Shown in pieces: positions 20,345 to 32,327 of a stretch of DNA of 64,000 bases. The stretch covers positions 7,525,991-7,589,990 of the forward strand of contig BSYO01000024.1 of NCBI GenBank assembly GCA_033239525.1, written 5' to 3'. The number at the start of each line of letters is the position of its first letter. The first letter of the stretch is position 1. The notes under the pieces were generated by a model. It was not told the origin of the DNA, searched no databases, and saw only the letters and a program-made list of their open reading frames with translations. A program made the translations under genes and the position numbers. This DNA comes from Nepenthes gracilis (lineage: Eukaryota > Streptophyta > Magnoliopsida > Caryophyllales > Nepenthaceae).

Positions 20345-21067
20345 TAAGCTCCAACTGCGGGACAGGTGTAGAATTCCTGCGATGAAGGAGGGTAAGGAGT
20401 AAAGAAGGAGAAAAAGTTTCAAGTCAGTCGGAGTGGGTGGTCAATAGTCAGAACAGTATACCCCCATTTTTAAGCTTAAATTGTAATAATGTTTTAATGT
20501 AAGAGTACCTTTCCTTTTTAAACTCATATTTCACTTCTGTTTTCAAGTCCCAACTTTGAGAAAAATTGCAAGTCATCTCTTTAGATTTAAATTCTTCAGC
20601 ATATAGTACATTAGACTTACCGTTTTAATTACTGCTTGATAAGTTGTGTCTCCGATGTCATGCTTGCCGAACGATTGGACTAAAATTATGATTTTGATTT
20701 CGTGCTTTCTACTTTCTGCCTTCCGCTTTATGCTCAACTTATGATTGAACTTGAATTATATAAAAATGGAGAAGTAAACCGATTTTGAGTCATAATAAAG
20801 AATTATTAACCGAAATGAAATGTATGGATTTGAAATCGGCTTCTTGTCAACTGAAAGTCTTTTTACCTGACCAGAATAAGAAAAATAAACTTCAAATCGA
20901 CTTTGTATCATGACGACCGAAAGTTTTGTACCCGTCCAGAATGTGAACTAAAGAAAAATTAGACCGGCCTCATGACAAGATAAATAAGATCGGACTTTAG
21001 CACTGAGAGATAAAATTCTTCGGCATACCTTAGAACATTATTGTGGTAATCGAGGATAACGAAAAGA

Positions 21068-21175
21068 AGCCGTCATCGGGGCTTTGTACAAAGAGGAAGT
21101 GAGAGCCGTCCTCGGAGCTTTGTACAAGAAGGAAGTGAGAGCCGTTTTTGGGGTTTTGTACAATGAGGTATTGCC
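21068..21175 (+). repeat. 36-bp repeat, three units, in element B LTR
   Basis: AGCCGTCCTCGGGGCTTTG units start at 21068, 21104 and 21140. The 3' LTR has the same three at 27881, 27917 and 27953. Because both LTRs share them, the array predates insertion. Confidence 0.85.
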
Positions 21176-21921
21176 ATGATTGTGAGGAGATGTGCACAAT
21201 CTATCCTCGATTATTGCCCCCTCCGCTAACGATATCCTTTATCGATAAAAAAATAAAAGAGAAGAGAAAATGTTAATAATAAGACCGACTCTATTTTCTA
21301 TCCCGATTTTCAGAATTTCTTTGCTCCGGCCTTACTGACCTCTTTGCATTATGTATTTGCCATGATCCGGTCAACTGTTGTTGTATATGTATCTGTCCGG
21401 TCAACTGTTATTTTATAATATTTATACTGCATATTTATCTATATCCGCCTTACAGCATAAACGCTTTACAGAAGATCTGCATGTACCTTGTTGAGCTCCA
21501 ACTCACTGTTTTCTATTTTTTTCCCTCCAGATGAAACTATAGAACTCGTGTCTAATGAGATGGAGTGACTAGAGCTCCGTTTGAATGATTCTAAGGACTG
21601 GGAAGTATATTTTGGAGTTACCCCGAAGAAACAGTTTTATTGTAATGATCCGGTCAAAATATATGTATTTTTATAATTGGACTTTTATGATTATATATGC
21701 AAAAGAATGAGTTTTATGAGTATGAATGTAAACGTTTCGGTAGGTTAGTAGTTGGTTTCCATTACATATTTTATGGATATTGCGTATGGGTCCTATATGG
21801 CATCTATAATCCTGTGATCGGTAAGCATGATCGGCCCGGACCAGATCACCAACACCTTGGTGTTAGTCCCGGGAGGTCGCTGGCGGAATGTAAAAACAAA
21901 AACTATCCGTTCCGTCAGAAT

Positions 21922-21932
21922 TGGTATCAGAG
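21922..21932 (+). other. Primer-binding site of element B
   Basis: TGGTATCAGAG, complementary to the 3' end of initiator methionine tRNA, begins two bases after the LTR. It is the usual PBS of plant chromoviruses. Confidence 0.9.
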
Positions 21933-22134
21933 AGGTAAGATGCCTTAGGAATTGATCGATCAAAAATACAGAAGTATAGGTTTGAATCTTCATACTGAAT
22001 TTTCGTAAGAAGTAGGCCAGGGTAACTTAGGCAACCAGAGTCCTAAGGAAGCTTAAAACCTAGCCTAAGTTCAATTTTAATGAGTTAAGGGATACTTTTT
22101 CGGATTATAATATCGTGCCTGTTTTTATTTTAGG

Positions 22135-23095
22135 ATAGCTAATAGAAAAGGAAGAAGGAATGGTCGTAATACACCCAATGATCGGGAGGCCACCTATATA
22201 GATTTATTGAAAAAATGACCAACATAATGGAATCTGTCGAGCACAGGCATATGGATCTGGTCCCTACAACCGTGTCAGCTCCGGCCATCCTAGCTCCAAC
22301 CACGTATGATCAGTTCATGGCGGAGCAAGCACCAGGTTTTTTAGGAAAACCCGATCCGATAGAAGCTGATATATGGCTAAAGAGGATGAAGAAAATATTT
22401 ACAGTAATTGAGTATATGTCACTTTCGTCTTGTATAAGTTGGAGGGCGAAGCGGACAGTTGGTGGGGCATGAGGAAGAAAGCGCTAAGAGTGCCCGATGA
22501 GATGATCACTTGAGATATATTCGAGGAAGCTTTTCTGGAGAAATACTTTCCGTCTAGTCTCCAAAATCAAAAGGAGATGGTGTTCATGAGATTAAGGCAA
22601 GGAAGTATGTCGGTAACTGAGTACGATACTAAATTTACCGAGCTGTCCCGATTCTTGCCTTATTATATAGATGACGAATTAAGAAAGACGAAAACGTTTT
22701 AGCAATGACTATGGGATGATATCCGAAAATAACTGTCCTCATTAAAGCTTGAGACGTATGCCGATATACTGGACAGGGCAGTCATTTACGAAAAAGAGGT
22801 GGAGATAGAGAAATTTTATGCGAAGAGGGAAGCTAGCCGGGCAGGCGTTAGTGGCGAACCTGCTGGGGGATCTTTTAGATCATCCAAGAAGACAAGGATG
22901 ACTGATAAAGGGAAGGGTATTGTGCCAACTCAGTCAATGGCTGATTCAAGGACATCGGCTACGCACTGCACCACCTGTGGAAAGATGCATCTAGGGCAGG
23001 CGTGCCGTTGGCTGATAGGAGCTTGTTTCAAATGCGAACAACAAGGCCACCTGATCAAGAATTGCCCGAGACTAGAGGGGAAAAAGCCTACTATT
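22135..23095 (+). pseudogene. Element B gag
   Basis: The expected start codon is ATA at 22135-22137 (ANRKGRRNGRN follows) and a one-base loss in an A-run near 22210 shifts the frame to TNIMESVEHRHMDLV. Then AEQAPGFLGKPDPIEADIWL, KKIFTVIEY, LRQGSMSVTEYDTKFTELSR and, at 23023-23064, a zinc knuckle CFKCEQQGHLIKNCP with intact CCHC spacing. A second Cys-rich CTTCGKMH precedes it. Gag would form the particle and the knuckle bind RNA. Stops at about 22511 and 22701 plus frameshifts inactivate it. Confidence 0.9.
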
Positions 23096-23099
23096 CCGG

Positions 23100-23420
23100 C
23101 TATGGCCTTTGCAGTGCCTATTCAGGAACCGAAGGCATCACCAAATATCGTGGAAGGTACTCTTTCTGTTTGTGGAGTCCCTGCCTCTATCTTATTTGAC
23201 TCGGGATCTACCCGGTCTTTTATTTCTCCACGATTTGCGTGCCTTATTGCCACTATCCCTTACATATTGGATTATGAATTATCTGTGTGTACCCCTACTG
23301 GATTCCCTATAATTACTAATATTATATATCCTGGATACGTAGTGGAAGTAGATGGGCAGTGTTTAATTGTGGATTTGGTATTACTAAACATGGGAGGTTT
23401 TGACATAATCTGGGGATGAA
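23100..23420 (+). pseudogene. Element B aspartic protease
   Basis: The frame continues from gag. ILFDSGSTRSFIS carries the retropepsin DSG active site, and VDLVLLNMGGFDIIWG is the usual second half, where the normal GMDWL continuation is broken by a TGA at 23417. It would cleave the polyprotein. The stop separates it from RT. Confidence 0.85.
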
Positions 23421-23634
23421 TTGGTAGGCTAAAAACCATGCCACCCTTGGTTGCTTTATGAAGAGGGTTTATTTTAATATCCCTGGGATAGAAACCTTCT
23501 TCTTCCAAGGCATTGGGAAGAAGGAGATGCCGGTGTTGATCTCGGCCTTGCATACCAAACATTTGGTAAGAAGCGGATGTAATGCTTACTTGGCTTATGC
23601 CTGCACCACTGGGAGTCATAAGGTGCCGGCTAAG

Positions 23635-24568
23635 GACATTTTAGTCGTCCGTAATTTTGAGGATGTATTTCCTGAGGAGTTGCCTGGATTGCCTCCTCAT
23701 CAAGAGATTGAGTTTAAGATCTCTATAAATTCTGACATCAGTCCAATTTCTAAGGTCCCTTATAGAATAGCCTCTACTGAGTTAAGGAGCTAAGATTACA
23801 ATTACAGGAGCTGTTAGATAAGGGTTTTATCAGGTCGAGTGTGTCTCCTTGGGGAGCACCAGTGTTATTATTAAGAAAGAAAGACAGGTCATTACGGCTT
23901 TGTGTTAATTATCGTGAATTAAATAAAATCATGATAAAAAATAAATATCCTCTGCCGCGTATTGATGACTTATTTGATCAATTGCAAGGATCTCGGGTGT
24001 TCTCAAAGATTAATTTAAGGTCCGGTTATCATCAGCTGAGGATTAAGCTGGAGGATGCGGCCAAACTACTTTCCGAACAAGACACGGCCACTATGAATTC
24101 CTTGTTATGCCGTTTGGGCTTACAAACGCCCCTACTACCTTTATGGATCTGATGAATAGAGTGTTCAGGTAGTATCTGGATAAATTTATGGTGGTTTTTA
24201 TTGACGATATTCTAATCTATTTAAAGAACTATGAAGAGTATGAAACTCATCTAAGGATAGTACTTCAAGTACTCCGTGAGAAAAAGCAGTATGCTAAGTT
24301 GGGAAAATGTGAATTCTGGCTAGAGAAGGTGATGTTCTTGGGACATGTAATTTTTGATAGTGGTATTTCTATGGATCAAAATAAAGTAGAGGCTGTTACT
24401 AACTGGAGTAGGCCGATTTCTATAATCGAGGTTAAAAGCTTTCTGGGCATGGCAGGCTACTACCGGCAATTTGTGAAAAACTTTTCACAGATTGCTATGC
24501 CTCTACCTCGATTACTGAAGAAGAAAGTTAAATTGAAATGGACTGAAAAGTGTGATCAGAGCTTTTAA
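23635..24568 (+). pseudogene. Element B reverse transcriptase
   Basis: Begins VVRNFEDVFPEELPGLPPHQ. Then [20 protein letters not shown] with [27 protein letters not shown] (the usual K-I-D-L Asp is N here) and [16 protein letters not shown] at 24190-24220 is the catalytic F/YxDD box. [14 protein letters not shown] and [20 protein letters not shown] close the domain. Frameshifts near 23790 and 24070-24170 and stops near 23792 and 24170 disable it. Confidence 0.92.
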
Positions 24569-24601
24569 GAGCTAAAGGATCGCCTGACTACTGCTCCAGT
24601 A

Positions 24602-25036
24602 TTGATAATTTCAGAGGAATCAGGAGGCTATGAGGTGTACTGTGATGCCTCTAAGGTAGGCTTGGGATGTGTATTGATGCATCATTGTAGAGTGGTAGCT
24701 TACGGGTCCAGAGAACTGAAGGTGCATGAAAAGAACTACCCTACCCATGATCTAGAGTTAGCTGCTGTGGTGTTTACCTTGAAAATTTGGAAGCATTACC
24801 TGTATGGTGAAAAATTTCTTGTGTATTCTGATCACAAAAGCATGAAGTATCTGTTTTTTCAAAAGGATCTTAACATGAGGCAAAGAAGGTGGCTTGATTT
24901 CTTAAAGGACTACGACTGTGAGATACAGTATAAACTTGAAAAGGCCAATGTGGTTGCGGATGCATTAAGTCGATGGTCAGGAATTGTGGCTCAATTGCAA
25001 ATCAAGCAAATGAAATTATTAAACTATCTGAAGTAG
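24602..25036 (+). pseudogene. Element B RNase H
   Basis: Catalytic residues are all visible in order: [17 protein letters not shown] (D), [15 protein letters not shown] (E), [14 protein letters not shown] (D) and VVADALSR (D). They would degrade the RNA strand during reverse transcription. An in-frame TAA near 24566 separates it from RT, but this domain itself is open for 144 codons. Confidence 0.9.
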
Positions 25037-25199
25037 TGTGATGTCCGGCGATATGCTAAGGGCAATAGGATGCTCCTATCTTATCTTCAAATCTAACTTG
25101 AGATTATTAGTGAAGTTAGGAAAAAGCAAGTTAATGGTCCGTTCCTTGTAGAAATTGCAAGTGATTTGAGTAAGGAGTCCCGAGTTGAACTCAGTATTT

Positions 25200-26000
25200 G
25201 AATGAACAGAACATTGAGTTTTAGAGATCGATTATGTGTGCTAAATGATAAGGGGTTAAAAGAAAAGATTCTAAAGGAAGCCCATTGGCCTAGATATACC
25301 ATCCACCCCGAAACAAACAAAATGTATCAAGACTTGAAAAAAAACTCTCTGGTGGAGGAACATGAAGAGGAATATCGTAGCCTATCTGAAAAAATGTCTC
25401 ATGTGCCAGTAATTGAAGGTGAAAAGGAGAAGACCTTCTGGGTTGTTACAGCCAATGTCGATCCCGCGCTAAAAATGGGAAGACATTACTATAGATTTTG
25501 TATCGGGTCTGCCAAGGACTCCTAGAAATCACGATGCCATTTGGGTTATAGTTGATCGGCTGACAAAATCAGCCCACTTCTTGGTAATCAAGATGACCTA
25601 TTCACACGATAAGTTGGCGCAGCTATATGTGAACGAGATCGTGAAACTACATGGAATTCCTACCTCCATTGTATCTGATAGGGATCCCCGTTTTGTCTCA
25701 AGGTTTTGGAAAAGTTTGCATAAAGAATTGGGGATTGAATTAAAATTTTGTACTCCTTATCAAACTCAAACAGATAGCCAGTCTGAGCGGACTATCCAGA
25801 TTTTTGAGGATATGTTGAGGGCTTCTATATTAGAAATAAAAGGCACTTGGGATACTTATCTGGCACTGGCAAAATTTGCTTATAATAACAGTTATAAAGC
25901 TAGTATCAGTATGGCACCTTTTGAGGCTCTATATGGAAGGAAATATAGGTCGCCGATTCATTGGTAAGAAATCGAAGATAGAAGGATTTTGGGTCCGAAA
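25200..26000 (+). pseudogene. Element B integrase (zinc-binding and catalytic parts)
   Basis: EAHWPRYTIHP gives the two His of the HHCC zinc site; after a +1 frameshift at about 25350 the pair CLMC follows. The catalytic triad is readable across frames: ITIDFVSGLP, IVSDRDPRFVSRFW, and SQSERTIQIFEDML. AKFAYNNSYKASISMAPFEA and LYGRKYRSP are standard core-end motifs. At least two stops (near 25396 and 25467) and one at 25966 break it. Confidence 0.92.
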
Positions 26001-26534
26001 ATCTTAAAGGAAACGGCTGAGAAAATAAAACTGATCTACAGTAATTTGAGGATCGCTCAAAGCAGACAGAAAAGTTATGCGGATAAAATGATGACAAATT
26101 TGAACTTTGAAATAGGAGATTTTATTTTTTTAAAAGTCTCACCATCCAATGAAATATTACAGTTTGGAGTGCAGGGTAAACTTAAGCCACGATTTATTGG
26201 TCCTTTTGAGATTCTAGAAAAGATCGGAGAAGTAGCTTACAGATTAGCACTACCGCCAAGTCTGACCGAAGTACATGATGTGTTCCATATATCCATACTC
26301 CGGAAGTATGTTTATGATCCTACACACATAATTGAGTTCGAACCCTTAGAAATTAACAAGGATTTATCCTACGTCGAGGAGCCACTGCAAATTCTCGACT
26401 GGAAGAAGCAAATGTTACGTATAAGAACGGTTCCTCTGGTGAAGGTACTCTAGAAAAATCACTCACTTGAGGAAGCTACCTGGGAACGAGAAGAAGAAGA
26501 AATCTGGAGCAAGTATCCCTACTTATTTGATTAA
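26001..26534 (+). pseudogene. Element B integrase C-terminal and chromodomain-like tail
   Basis: Contains GDFIFLKVSPSNEILQFG, GKLKPRFIGPFEILEKIGEV and LTEVHDVFHISILRKYVYDP (GPY/F module). A tail follows: YVEEPLQILDWKKQMLRIRT, a stop at 26451, then EEATWEREEEEIWSKYPYLF ending at TAA 26532-26534. The tail matches the chromodomain of Tekay/Del-type integrases, which directs insertion to heterochromatin. Confidence 0.85.
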
Positions 26535-26589
26535 GGTATGTAACTTCATTTAAATTTCGAGGACGAAATTTCCTTAAGTATGGGAGAAT

Positions 26590-28736
26590 TGTGAGATCTC
26601 GAAATCAAAATTAAAATAAAATGTTGCTACTTAAAAATCGAAGTGTTTTGATTTCGACTTAAACCGGAGTGGCCTTACACTACTAGAAGACCGGCGTCAA
26701 AATGTTGACCAACGTCGAGATATTAACCATCGTCAAAATGTTGACCGGTGTCAAGACATTGACCGGCGTCAAGATGTTAACCGAAAGGTTGACCGAAGAG
26801 TTGACCGATTTTTAGAAATACTGACCAACCTTGAATAAGAGAAAAGAAAGGTTGGCCGGTTTTGAGTAAAAGTTGGCCGAGTTAGAATAAGAAGCGTTGA
26901 CCGAAAAAGTTGACCAGTAGAAAGGTTGACCGACTTTGAAGAAAATGTTGACTCGGTAGAATTGACTACCGAATTCAGAAGATAAGGGACAACTTTGTTG
27001 TTAGATCCCAATTTAATTAGAGTAAGTGAACTACCCCGTTGACCTTCTAGATGAAAGTACCAAGCATGAACTTATCTCACTCACTCCCACCTCACCCCTA
27101 AAGGGAAGTACCAAGTCGATAACCCACCCCACTTACTCCACCTAATCCCTCCTCTTTATATACTGAGTTCTATCTGAGGAACGGGTGTAGAATTCCTAGC
27201 GAGGAAGGAGGGTAAGGAGTAAAGAAGGAGAAAAAGCTTCAAGTCAGTCGGAGTAGGCGGTTAACAGTTAGGCAAATGTACCCCCATTTCAAGCTTAAAT
27301 TGTAATAATGTTTTAATGTAAGTGTACCTTTCCTTTTTAAACTCAGATTTTACTTCTATTTTCAAGTCCCAACTTTAAGAAAAATTGTAAGTGATCTCTT
27401 CAGATTTAAATGCTTCAACATATAGTACATTAAACTTACCGTTTTAATTACTGCTTGATAAGTTGTGTCCCCAATGTCATGCTTGCCGAACGATTGGACT
27501 AAAATTATGATTTTGATTTCGTGCTTCTGCTTTCTGCTTTCTGCTCAACTTATGATTAAACTTAAATTATATAAAAATGGAGAAGTAAACCAATTTTGAG
27601 TCATAATAAAGAATTATTGACCGGAATGAAATGTATATGGATTTGAAACTGGCTTCTTGTCAATTGAAAGTTTTTTTACTTAACCGGAATAAAAAAAATA
27701 AACTTGAAATCGACTTTGTATTATGACAACTGAAAGTTTTGTACCCGTCCGGAATGTGAACTAAAGAAAAAGTATACTGGCCTTATGACAAGATAAATAA
27801 GATGGAACTTTAGCACTGGGAGATAAAGTTCTCCGGCATGCCTTAGAACATTATGGTGGTAATCGAGGATAACGAAAGGAAGCCGTCCTCGGGACTTTGT
27901 ACAAGGAGGAAATGAGAGCCATCCTCGGGGCTTTGTACAAGGAGGAAGTGAGAGCCGTCCTCGGGGCTTTATACACGGAGGTATTGCCGTAATTGTGAGG
28001 AGATGTGTACAATCTATCCTTGATTATTGCCCCTTCCACTAGTGATGTCCTTTACCGATAAAAAAATAAAAGAGAAGAGAAAATGTTAATAATAAGACCG
28101 ACTCTGTTTTCTGTCTCAATTTCTAAAATTTGACTGCTCCGGCCTTACTGACCTCTTTGCATTATGTATTTGCCATGATCCGGTCAACTGTTGTTACTCC
28201 ATATGTAACTGTCCGATCAACTGTTATTTTATAATATTCATTCTGCATTTGTATCTGTATCCGCCTTACAGTATAAACGCTTTACGGAAGATTTGCATGT
28301 ACCTTGTTGAGCTCTGACTCACTATTTTCTGTCTTTTCCCCTCCAGATGAAACTATAGAGCTCGTACCTAATGAGATGGAATGACTAAAGCTCCATTTGA
28401 ATGATTTTAAGGACTGGGAAGTATATTTTTTTGTTACCCGAAAGAAACAGTTTTATTGTAATGATCCGATCGAAATATATACATTTTTGTAATTGGACTT
28501 TTATGATTATATATGCAAAAGAATGAGTTTTATGGGTATGAATGTAAACGCTTCGACAGGTTAATAGATTGACTTTCATTACATATTTTATAGATATCGC
28601 GTATGAGTCCTAAATAGCATATGTGATCCTGTGATGGGTAGGCATGACCGGCCCGGACCAGATCACCGACACCTTGGTGTCTGTCCCGAAAGGTCGCTGG
28701 CAGAATGAAAAAATAAAAAAAATCCATTCCGTCACA
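26590..28736 (+). repeat. Element B 3' LTR
   Basis: 2147 bases, TGTGAGATCT to CGTCACA, preceded by a short purine tract GGGAGAA (polypurine tract, 26582-26588) and followed by the AGTAT duplication. It repeats the W-box array, TATA and 36-bp units of the 5' LTR. Confidence 0.9.
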
Positions 28737-28741
28737 AGTAT

Positions 28742-29420
28742 GTTATCCGAATGGCTAAAAAATACGCTATTTTGTCAGCCGATCAATAATAATCTAGATA
28801 GAATCATGATTTCTTGGGGTCTTTGGCAATCCCATCACAAAATCCATGGTGATGTCCTCCCATTTCCAACTAAAAATAGATAATGATTGTATTAAACCAG
28901 ATGGATTCTTCTGCTCGGCCTTTAATTGCTAGTAGCAAATGAGATACCTTCCCACAAAAGCCACAATTTTTTTTCTTCAAATTTCTCCACTAAAACGTCT
29001 TTCTTAGGTCTTGGTATATTTTGTTGATTCTAAAATAAATAATATATCTGGAGTAATGAGCTTCTTTCATAATTTCTTCATTTAGGTCTTTATCATCAAG
29101 TTCACATAATCTATCTTAGTATCTTATGATTCCATCAGCGCGAATATTGAAATCAGCTCTGGAGTCTCGATTTAGATCCTAACAATACTAATAAAAAATG
29201 GATCGTTCACTTGTTTCTCCTTAATCTTCTTTAGTATTTCTGGTTGAATTTGAAGATATGTCAATATCATCCGGTTGCCAAATATATCTAGATATCGTAT
29301 TATTTCATACTTTCTAGCATCTCCATTTTCTTAATCTACAATGTCGCCACAAAACTCGTTTGGTGACTTAGGGTACCTACTATAACGTTAGCTTTTTCAG
29401 ATTGATGTTAAATTTTACAG
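28742..29420 (-). pseudogene. Element C integrase, N-terminal half
   Basis: Read leftwards up to the insertion point: KWEDITMDFVMGLPKTPRNH (first catalytic Asp) and IIIDRLTK lie directly beside the AGTAT target site of B. Upstream the zinc-binding region is strongly diverged. The continuation is at 18850-19753. Confidence 0.8.
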
Positions 29421-30560
29421 TCATAATCCTTCAGAAAATCAACCCATCTCCTCTGTCTCATATTTAGCTCATTCTATAAAAATAAATATTTAAGACTTTT
29501 GTGGTCCGGGTATACTAGAAAGTTTTCTCCATATAAATAATGTCGCTAGATTTTTAGTGCAAAAACCACGGCAACCAATTCCAGATCATGGGTCAGATTG
29601 TTCTTTTCATAAATTTTCAATTGTCTAGACTAATAAGTAACAATCTTCTCATGTTGCATTAAGATACAGCCTAATCCAATCTTGGATGCATCATAGTAAA
29701 CCACAAATCCTCCGAACCCCTTTAGAAATGGTTAAACTGGAGCGATCGTTAATCGACACTTTAATTCTTGGAAATTCCGTTCACAGTCCTCCATCCATTT
29801 AAATTTGGCTTCCTTTTTTATTAGTTGGGTCAAAGGTATAGCAATTCTAAAAAAGTTTTTCACAAATCTTCAATAATATCCTACCATGCCTAGAAAACTG
29901 TAGACTTTGATCACTGTCGTAGGTCGATTCCAGCTAGTAATGACTTCAACCTTCTTTGGATCAACCAAAATGCCATCATTTGAGATTACATTACCCAAAA
30001 ACACTACTTCTTTGAGTCAGAATTCACATTTCTTCTTCTACAGTGTTTGAAGCATAATTCTCAAATGCACTTTGTACTATTCATAACTCTTAGAATAGAT
30101 TAGAATATCATCAATAAATACGACTACAAACTTATCCAAATAAGGCTAGAATATCTAGTTCATAAGATCCATAAAAGCTGCAGAAGCATTAGTCAGTCGA
30201 AATAGTATAACCAAAAATTTATAGTGGCTATACATTATTCTGAAAGTAGTCTTAGGCACATCTTCCTACTTAACCCACAGTTGATCATATCCTGATCGAA
30301 ACTCAATTTTTAAAAATACTCGGGTTCCTTGCAGCTACTCAAATAGATCATCAATGCATGGCAACAGATATTTGTTCCTGATCGTAATTTTATTTAACTC
30401 ACAACAATCAATACATAACCATAAAGTTCGTTTTTCTTCTTCACAAATAGTACTGGTGTGCCCTAAGAAGACACATTGGGTCTAATGAAACCTTTCTCTA
30501 ATAGCTCCTACAATTACTGTTTAAGCTCCTCTAATTCTGCAAGCGCCACTCTATATAGTG
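29420..30560 (-). pseudogene. Element C reverse transcriptase and RNase H
   Basis: [14 protein letters not shown] at about 30095-30140 is the RT catalytic box. GGFVVYYDASKIGLGCIL at about 29665-29718 is the RNase H start. The RT start near 30480 corresponds to the SPWGAPVLF region, and further pieces match B's RT collinearly. Many stops and frameshifts, no long frame. Confidence 0.85.
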
Positions 30561-30748
30561 CCTTTGAAATAGGATCTAATCTAGGTACGAGCTCAATTTT
30601 AAATTCAATTTTTCGGTGTGGTGGTAAGTCAGGCAATTTTTCAAAAAAACATCCTCAAAATTACACACCACCAGTATATCTTTCACCTACACATCATGGC
30701 TCTCAATGGTGCTGGCCAATAGGGTTGACATCCATTTTAAATCAGATG

Positions 30749-31159
30749 TCAAGCATGTAGAGCCGAAATTAGACGAGACATCTTCTTGCGCTTTTTCCCT
30801 TGAATGTGAAATGCCTCACATCCTAAAATAACAAAGTGAACTTGCTTATTGAAACAGTTAATGTTGGCATGGTTATTCGTTAACCAATCTATGCCTAACA
30901 TTATGTCGAAGTCATTCATATCAAGCAGAATCAAATCTACGGTCAACAGTAACTCATTCACCCGAATTATACATCTTGGGTACATAATGTTAGTCTTCAT
31001 AGATGGACCCATAGGTGTCGATATGAGTAAGGAGACATCAACAATCTTCAGGAATGAGTTTAGATGGCATACTAATTTGGAAGAAATAAAGGAATGTATA
31101 GATCCTGAGTCAAACAAAACATGTGCTGGAACATCACAAATAGAGATAATACTTTCCAT
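30749..31159 (-). pseudogene. Element C aspartic protease
   Basis: A 136-codon open stretch with HVLFDSGSIHSFISSKL (DSG active site) and LILLDMNDFDIMLGIDWL, the two signatures of gypsy protease. This is the best-preserved coding piece of element C. It is 37 codons longer at its C-terminal end than B's, which is cut by a stop. Confidence 0.85.
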
Positions 31160-31199
31160 AACATAGGGAGCTGCTTCTACCTCCTAGGTTGTGACTGCG

Positions 31200-32205
31200 A
31201 AAACTTTATCCTGAACAATCGGTTTTCTCATCTTCAGTTTAGGAAGAGGACAATTTTTAATTATATAACCCTTCTATCCACAATTAAAGCAAGCTCCAGT
31301 TAACCTATAATAGGGCTTTCCTGAGTGCTGCTGTCTGCACTATGGGCATGTGGGTTTTGCTGGCTGTGGATATGGCATTGGTTGCATGACCATACTGCTT
31401 TTTTCCTTATCTGCGACTTTGGCTTTTTTTGTAGGTCCTTCTATTCCTGAGCTCGCTTCTGTGCTCGGGCGTCCTCGATTAGACCTCTTTTAAAAAAATT
31501 TCTCCTTTTCCAGCTCCTCAAATATGAGCACTCCATCTAACACTTCTCCATAAGTCCGCAACTTTAACGCTGACAGTTATTTTCTGATATCATCTTATAG
31601 TCCTTGTTGGAATTTTCTTACTTTTCTTATTTCTTCTTCCACCATATAAGAAGCATAATAGGACAACTCAGTAAATTTTACATTGTACTCCGCCGAAGTA
31701 TGATTCCCCTGTCTCAAGCACATAAGCTCCTCCTCTTTTTATTCTCGAAGACTGGTAGGAAAATATTTTTCATGAAGGCTTCCTCAAAAATACCCTAAGT
31801 GATTTCTTCTTCAAGCACGCCCATGACTCGTTTGTCTATTTTTCACTAATGATCGGCTTCGCTTTCTAACCAATAAGAAGCAACTAGAACTTCATCTTCC
31901 TATGGACATCATATCACTGAAAATACCCTTTTAAGTCTTCAGATCTAGTGTTTGCTTTTATTAGGTCTGGCTCTCCTATAAACTCAGGCACTCATTCATT
32001 GATGAACCGGTCATAGACTGATACACTCAAATTTGCTAGGGCAAGAACTGGGGTTGGGGTTTGTGCTAAGTCATGTTGCACCATAGATTCCATCACCTCC
32101 GTCATGCGTCCCATCAAGTTTAAATATTCTGCCTCCCTGCCTGGTTGTCCATTAGATCGAGTATTTCTTCTTTATCTAGACATTTACAGTTCCTATTGGT
32201 CAAAC
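31200..32205 (-). pseudogene. Element C gag
   Basis: The start near 32200 reads MSR, stop, RRNTRSNGQPGREAEYLNLM, parallel to element A's gag start. Near 31320-31260 the zinc knuckle reads CFNCG, stop, KGYIIKNCP: the His of CCHC is Tyr. Several frameshifts in between. Confidence 0.75.
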
Positions 32206-32314
32206 ATTAATAAATAGATTAGTGCCTAAAATATTAACCGAAACAACTATATCAATCGTTCTCAACACACGAATCCAAGACTTATGCACATATTTGATCA
32301 ACCTAAGACATCTC

Positions 32315-32327
32315 CTTTGGAATACCA
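32315..32327 (-). other. Degenerate primer-binding site of element C
   Basis: The minus strand reads TGGTATTCCAAAG, then GAGATGTCTTAGG, which aligns with the PBS and leader of A and B. The 3' LTR has a similar TGGGATTCCTAAAG at the same place, which is unexpected (see findings). Confidence 0.6.

Larger units (their letters stand above)
19759..21919 (+). repeat. Element B 5' LTR
   Basis: 2161 bases, starting TGTGAGATCC. The terminal CACA seen in the 3' LTR reads CAGA here. Contents in order: W-box array (19857-20150), TATA (20338), transcribed T-rich stretch, three 36-bp repeats (21068-21175), and a Pyr-rich GACCTC...CTCACTG segment. Confidence 0.9.
19759..28736 (+). mobile_element. Element B: full-length but decayed Ty3/gypsy chromovirus-like (Tekay/Del-type) retrotransposon
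   Basis: 8978 bases with two LTRs (19759-21919, 26590-28736), PBS TGGTATCAGAG and the domain order gag, zinc knuckle, protease, RT, RNase H, integrase, chromodomain-like tail. The 5-base duplication AGTAT is exact at 19754-19758 and 28737-28741. It lies in sense orientation inside the integrase gene of the minus-strand element C. By hand alignment the two LTRs differ at about 20 of the first 230 bases, mostly transitions, so insertion is old. Every coding segment has stops or frameshifts. The Tekay/Del assignment rests on integrase and tail motifs from memory. Confidence 0.9.
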